Source: Parachlamydiaceae bacterium | Lineage (GTDB): Bacteria > Chlamydiota > Chlamydiia > Chlamydiales > Parachlamydiaceae | DNA length: 47,419 bases | Direction: 5' to 3' | NCBI GenBank assembly: GCA_013813265.1 | Contig: JACCRY010000109.1 | Coordinates: forward strand, 1-47,419 | In this document: piece by piece, positions 43,281 to 47,419 of the stretch | Position numbering within the stretch: position 1 is the stretch's first letter | How the letters are laid out: every line of letters begins with the position of its first letter | Made by a program: the position numbers and the translations under genes | Notes under the pieces: model-generated | Seen by the model: the letters and a program-made list of their open reading frames with translations, nothing else | What the model was told of the DNA's origin: nothing | The model's database searches: none

Positions 43281-44654
43281 TTGACTTTCAGTACGCAAAT
43301 TTTTCAATGGAAATGCCATCCGGAAGCTGAAGCATTATGCCTCAAATTTTTAGAAGATGCATGCAGATCCAATTCAGCGCTTGCTTCTCTGCAGCAAAAT
43401 CTCTTAAAACAAACCAGTACGCGCCTATTTGATTGGATCGATCATCTTGTTATCGGCCACTCCGACGAATTGGAGAAAGCACTTTTGACCTCAGGATTTG
43501 CCTTTGAGTCTACAACTTCAGAATATCGTGTTTTCAATCATCCTGGAGCTCAACTTCCACGCATTGTTATGCAAGACATCGCATTACTTGACCAACATCA
43601 TCAGGTTGCGGGGGTGGCCGTAACTGTCGAAGCAATCGCCGATTTTCTGATGGTTCATGGACTTTCTGGATGGATTGAAGGATCTCCTTTTAGTCCATTC
43701 AGACGCTGTGGGTTTACAACTGAAAATGGCGTCACCTTTTGGTTAATAGAAAGACGTGCCACAGGAACGATGGAACCAACATACTATGATAGTAGTTTTC
43801 TAGAACGGTTATTTGAAGCACAAGAGCTCTGGCAAACTCGCATACGAGCGCCTTTGGAAGAGGAAGACGCCTTAATGAAACATACTATAGCAATGGCCTC
43901 AGAACTTGTCAGTCTAATCGGCCAAGACCTGGCTGCATGGGAAGTATTGCACTGCGAAAGGCGTTATTGGCAAAGCAAAAACCATGCAGGGCAAGTACAA
44001 AAAGCTCGGCAAGACAGGCTTGGGATGGGATGGGCAAATCATGATCACCACACATTCCGTTCTTCACGTCGCCATTTTCCCCAATTAGTACGGCTCTTTG
44101 AGGTTCTTGGATTTCACTGTCGCGAACGTTTTTGGGCCGGAGCTGAAGCAGGCTGGGGCGCTCAAGTGATGGAAAATCCTCGCTGCAAGCTCGTGCTTTT
44201 TTTAGATGTAGATTTGCTGCCTCATGAAGTGGAAATTGATTTCGCCCACAACCAGCTTCCCGAGTCCGACACTTTAGGTACAGTAGGACTTTGGTGTGCA
44301 CTCCACGGAGACTCCATTCTTCGTTCAGGTATGCATCACCTGGAAGCTCAGTTCCTCTTTGAGGAACTCACTACAGACCTTAGCCATCAGGGAGTTCATA
44401 TGATGAACCCTTTTAGCGACTTTCCCTACCTGAAGCAAGCGTTTACCTCCGCTGAAATTTGGATGGTCGATTCCCAGCGCATTGAGGAGCTTCTCCACAA
44501 AAAGAGAATCACCGATGCTCAAGCCAATAAATTTAAAACAGAAGGCGCAGTAGGCAGCCATATGGAAAACCTACAAAGACGTGAAGGGTATAAAGGTTTT
44601 AATCAAAAAAATGTAAGCTCAATTATCGAGAAAACAGATCCTCGCCGGAACTGA
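43281..44654 (+). CDS. Uncharacterised 457-residue protein, possibly VOC-like metal protein
   Basis: The start is a TTG at 43281 with AGGAGG at 43270-43275; the next in-frame ATG comes more than 90 codons later. Two halves show repeated features: YRVFNHPGAQLPRIV near residue 85, and ANHDHHTFRSSRRHFPQLVR followed by LFEVLGFHCRERFWAG near residues 255-290. The latter pattern (His near a strand, then LFEVLGF) recalls vicinal-oxygen-chelate and DUF1338-like metal-dependent dioxygenases. That assignment is tentative. Base composition is clearly more GC-rich than the flanking accessory genes. Cytoplasmic, no signal peptide. Confidence 0.7.
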   Translation: MTFSTQIFQWKCHPEAEALCLKFLEDACRSNSALASLQQNLLKQTSTRLFDWIDHLVIGHSDELEKALLTSGFAFESTTSEYRVFNHPGAQLPRIVMQDIALLDQHHQVAGVAVTVEAIADFLMVHGLSGWIEGSPFSPFRRCGFTTENGVTFWLIERRATGTMEPTYYDSSFLERLFEAQELWQTRIRAPLEEEDALMKHTIAMASELVSLIGQDLAAWEVLHCERRYWQSKNHAGQVQKARQDRLGMGWANHDHHTFRSSRRHFPQLVRLFEVLGFHCRERFWAGAEAGWGAQVMENPRCKLVLFLDVDLLPHEVEIDFAHNQLPESDTLGTVGLWCALHGDSILRSGMHHLEAQFLFEELTTDLSHQGVHMMNPFSDFPYLKQAFTSAEIWMVDSQRIEELLHKKRITDAQANKFKTEGAVGSHMENLQRREGYKGFNQKNVSSIIEKTDPRRN

Positions 44655-44696
44655 TGCAACAAGTTTAGTAAATAGATGACTAGTACACTGTAAAGT

Positions 44697-45506
44697 TTAG
44701 TTTTTTGTCGCGAGAATTGCCATGAAAAGAGGAAATTCTTCACGTGCCCGATTTTCCATTTTGGCTTGTTTTCCTGTACTCACCTTGTCAGAACACCACT
44801 CTTCGATTTTAGTAATTTGAAAGCCAGCATTAAATAGCCATTGGCTGTAAGTTGAAAGAGGATGGTGAAAGGACAATGTCGAAGCAGAGGCTTCACCCTT
44901 TCCTGGATGCATCTGGATCGGAATTTTCATATCGCTAAAGTAACGATCAAGGCGTCGAAATTGAATTTTCTTTTGATCGTCGATTTCCCATGATGACTGA
45001 CGGGGGATTCTAAAGCATGGATGATTTAGTATCAGTAAAAGTTTTCCCTTTGGTCCTAAATGATGCATTGCATTTTGGATAACTTTTTCAGCCCCCTCAA
45101 TATTCTGCAAAGCCAAGATAACCGTAGCATAGGTGTAATCACGCTTTTGTAACGATAGCTGTTTTGAAACGTCTCCAACATGAAATTCATGCATTTTATT
45201 AGTGGAAGTTTGTTTAGCTGACTTAATTAAAGTCGCAGAAATATCTACACCCGTATAGCTAATTGCATTTGGAAGCCCTCTTGCAAGAACTCCTTGACCA
45301 CATGCCAGGTCCAAAAGAGCACCGCTGGAATTCTTGCCAAGTTCAAACATGCGCATTACGCCTGGGAGAATCAGTCTTTGATGGTAATAATGTCCCTCTT
45401 GACCAACAAGGCCATTGTACCAATTGCCAACAGGCTCCCAAGAGGTCTCTGCATGGGCTGGTGCATTTTTAAGAGGTGCTTTTTTAGGGAAAGTTTTATT
45501 TATCAT
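44697..45506 (-). CDS. Class I SAM-dependent methyltransferase
   Basis: 269 residues. SAM-binding motif I is LLDLACGQGVLARGL near residues 60-75, with the acidic residue of motif II in YTGVDISATLI. VILALQNIEGAEKVIQNAMH and GKLLLILNHPCFRIPRQSSW represent the later motifs. Substrate unknown; the fold resembles small-molecule methyltransferases. The gene converges with 43281-44654, and the 12-mer AGTACACTGTAA lies just beyond its stop codon. Confidence 0.88.
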   Translation of the reverse strand: MINKTFPKKAPLKNAPAHAETSWEPVGNWYNGLVGQEGHYYHQRLILPGVMRMFELGKNSSGALLDLACGQGVLARGLPNAISYTGVDISATLIKSAKQTSTNKMHEFHVGDVSKQLSLQKRDYTYATVILALQNIEGAEKVIQNAMHHLGPKGKLLLILNHPCFRIPRQSSWEIDDQKKIQFRRLDRYFSDMKIPIQMHPGKGEASASTLSFHHPLSTYSQWLFNAGFQITKIEEWCSDKVSTGKQAKMENRAREEFPLFMAILATKN

Positions 45507-45793
45507 GGGATTATTTTAGCAGAAAAGTTGGTTGTAGTCAAGGGTAATTACAGGGCGTTTTTTATGAAAAACTTGGCAATCAAAAGAAATTTGTTGTACC
45601 GTGCCCGCGTTCAGTGCCCGAATTGCCTGTTATTTGAGCCATCTTAATGAGGTCAAATGAGAGATAAGTTGGCCTCGGCATTGCCCATTTTTCAGGTTGT
45701 CGAATCGAGAAAATATGAATTAACCTCCATCTAGATTCTATGTTATAAACAATCTCTGTAAATACAAACTATCAATTATAAACAAGAACATGC

Positions 45794-46268
45794 ATGGATT
45801 CACAAAGTTTAACATTAAGCAATCAAATACACATTTACAATAATTTGATGGATTCGCTTATTTACGAAAAAGAATCGAGAACCCCAGAAGAACTGCTGAA
45901 GAAACAAGAATCAACAAGTAAACTCGCCAAAGAAATACTGGTAGTTGAAGGAGATGATGTATTTAAATCCAGAGTATATCAAGACATGGATAAGATTTCA
46001 TCTTTAAAGCCCGGCAGAAAATTAATCAAGGTACTATCAAAATTTAGATGTATTGTGTGAAAATGCCTTTCTTTTAGCGGCTGGTTTACCCCCAAGGATA
46101 AATCATAAGACTAAAGGCGACTACGACCTGAATATAAATTCCTATAAGGAAAAATGCGACTTGAGCTTGTACTGTTCATGGTTAGAGAAATCAGTAAAAA
46201 ATGCATCTATAGAATTAAATACAGCCCAAACAGAAAACGCCTATAATAAAACCCCGCCAAATTTTTAA
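45794..46268 (+). pseudogene. Frameshifted gene of unknown function
   Basis: Frame one begins MDSQSLTLSNQIHIYNNLMD and runs through VYQDMDKISSLKPGRKLIK. It then leaves frame near 46020-46050, and the next frame continues as YYQNLDVLCENAFLLAAGLP to a TAA at 46266-46268. About 155 codons. The PGRKLI segment recalls the N-terminal part of NleD-like (M91) zinc proteases, but no HExxH is visible, so I do not assign it. It is linked to the next gene by a TAATG overlap. Confidence 0.5.
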
Positions 46269-47389
46269 TGTGGGAAAATCTTTTGAATCATGCAGGCTTT
46301 ATATATACATTACTCAGCAGGGGACCAAAGTGTAAAGTTCCACAGCACATTCTAAAAAACTCTATCCAGCAAGCTTCGCAAGGAAGCTTTACAGCCGCGC
46401 TCGATCTAATTAAGGAAAAATTCGACATCTCTGAGGAACAGAATATTGACATAGTCAAAATTTTTCAACTGTGTAATAAAGACCCATTTGATAGCCCTCA
46501 GCTACAACGACGACTCGTTACGGTCATTAATAGAGATGTATTGTCAATTTCATTTCAAGCAGGAAACAGCCATATTTCTAAGCCTAACGATCAGCCTTGT
46601 TATCTAGTAAGTCTTCAAGACGATGTAACTAGCAAAATTTCCTGCATGTTAAAATTGCTAGATTTTGTTCGCTTTTCACAAACTTGCTCTCAAGCACGTG
46701 AGAAACTACTATCTAATTCGATTCAAATCCAATTCTACAGCACAAAGTGGATGGAATCAACCAAACAAATAGCCGAAGAAATAAAAAAGAACAACCAAGC
46801 TTTAAAGCAAATTAGGAAGTCTCATGTCTCCCTACGTGCCGAAACAATATTTGAATGCTCTCCATTTGAAATTGAAGACAAAATCATGAAGATGAATATG
46901 GCTCAAAGCACCATCATTGTCATGATGCAATCTCTTAATTCATTGAATCAATGCTTTATTTCCGAAAAAATCGATGTTTTACATTATAGTGAACTGATCT
47001 CTCATGCGCAGAAGAAAATTCAATTTCTTGAAAAATTCGTCATAGAATCTACCGGATATCCTTTTAGCACTCCGATAAAAGATATTTTTTCCAGCTATGT
47101 TTGTGGAAAAACATTTTATTCGTTTACAAATCAAGATCTTAATTTTGTCGCCTCTGGAATATCTGATCTAATTAAAGAAATTAAAAAATTTATTAAATAT
47201 TCTAACAATATCGATTTAGACAGTGCCGATTTTGGTGTTGGTAACATGAGGAATGCTGTCATGCGAGCTATTTTAAACAACCACAGTTTTGAAGCTATTA
47301 AACGGCTTGGTTCAAATGAAGGTCACACTTTCTTTGCCGCTTTGCGGCAAAGAAAGTGTGACCTTCATTTGAACCAATTTAATTTTTAG
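46268..47389 (+). CDS. F-box-like protein
   Basis: 373 residues, starting at the A of TAATG. An F-box-like segment lies near residues 115-150: LQDDVTSKISCML then LLDFVRFSQTCSQAREKLLS. Spacing matches L..DV…I…L…D…F..TC…R. F-box domains bind SKP1 in eukaryotic ubiquitin ligases, so a secreted host-directed role is possible. The rest is helical and unrecognised. The last 27 codons before the stop are part of a long perfect inverted repeat (47307-47377), so the C-terminus may not be original. Confidence 0.65.
   Translation: MWENLLNHAGFIYTLLSRGPKCKVPQHILKNSIQQASQGSFTAALDLIKEKFDISEEQNIDIVKIFQLCNKDPFDSPQLQRRLVTVINRDVLSISFQAGNSHISKPNDQPCYLVSLQDDVTSKISCMLKLLDFVRFSQTCSQAREKLLSNSIQIQFYSTKWMESTKQIAEEIKKNNQALKQIRKSHVSLRAETIFECSPFEIEDKIMKMNMAQSTIIVMMQSLNSLNQCFISEKIDVLHYSELISHAQKKIQFLEKFVIESTGYPFSTPIKDIFSSYVCGKTFYSFTNQDLNFVASGISDLIKEIKKFIKYSNNIDLDSADFGVGNMRNAVMRAILNNHSFEAIKRLGSNEGHTFFAALRQRKCDLHLNQFNF
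47307..47377. repeat. Perfect 34-bp inverted repeat with 3-base loop
   Basis: The left arm (47307-47340) and right arm (47344-47377) are exact reverse complements around TTT. The arms begin TTGGTTCAAATG and end with CTTTGCCGC at the loop. The hairpin lies inside the coding frame and ends 42 bases before the window end. No other perfect inverted repeat of this size was seen in the window. Confidence 0.97.
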
Positions 47390-47419
47390 AAAAAAATGAC
47401 ATAGTAATCAATTTCCTGT

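Noticed and set aside
45507-45793. Possible transposon-derived sequence between the methyltransferase and the 45794 gene
   Set aside because: Open stretches exist on both strands, but no transposase motif, terminal repeat or known family was recognised.
45794-46268. NleD-like (M91) zinc protease
   Set aside because: Only a short PGRKLI-type resemblance; no HExxH metal-binding motif is present in either frame.

Overview
The window is about 47 kb of AT-rich bacterial DNA. It looks like an amoeba-associated environmental member of the Chlamydiae (Parachlamydiaceae-like: Protochlamydia, Parachlamydia or Neochlamydia). That assignment is inference. It rests on a bacterial core (Der GTPase, cytochrome bo quinol oxidase, tRNAs) mixed with many eukaryote-interaction domains: ankyrin, leucine-rich repeats, an OTU protease, F-box-like segments and a large SecA-like motor. 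Low GC and many gene relics fit the same picture.

Region 1 (1-7100): the GTPase gene der and a SulP anion transporter, followed by a decayed stretch. That stretch holds a small membrane-protein gene split by a 160-bp palindromic repeat, a relic of a second sulP, a split gene with an HGT motif reminiscent of ADP-ribosyltransferases, and a small ankyrin gene. Region 2 (7100-14700): the cyoABCD genes and cyoE for a bo-type quinol oxidase and its heme O synthase. An unrelated 900-residue coiled-coil gene sits between cyoD and cyoE. Region 3 (14800-30600): IS66 and IS630 fossils, then a long minus-strand run of likely host-interaction genes. These are a giant ankyrin protein of about 2,420 residues, an LRR protein, and a four-gene cluster of an OTU-like protease, a membrane/coiled-coil protein, a SecA-like ATPase and a paralogue of that membrane protein. 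This cluster is the best candidate for an undescribed system.

Region 4 (30600-37800): an unknown gene, a LuxR-type HTH fragment, a GT-B glycosyltransferase, a tight operon of a TtcA-like PP-loop protein, a MoxR ATPase and a TraB/DUF5682-like protein, and a small SEC-C protein. Region 5 (37800-47419): a tRNA-Thr/tRNA-Tyr pair with a good promoter, then accessory DNA. It contains an unknown protein, a zeta-toxin-like pair whose toxin is frameshifted in the P-loop, a frameshifted Ppx/GppA gene, a histidine-phosphatase-like protein lacking its catalytic RHG, a NUDIX protein, another palindromic repeat, an uncharacterised 457-residue protein, a methyltransferase, a frameshifted gene, and an F-box-like protein whose 3' end is a perfect 34-bp inverted repeat.

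Several genes carry frameshifts, three of them single-base losses of which at least two lie in homopolymer runs. These may be real decay or residual sequencing errors. All functional calls come from reading motifs by eye; no database search was possible.
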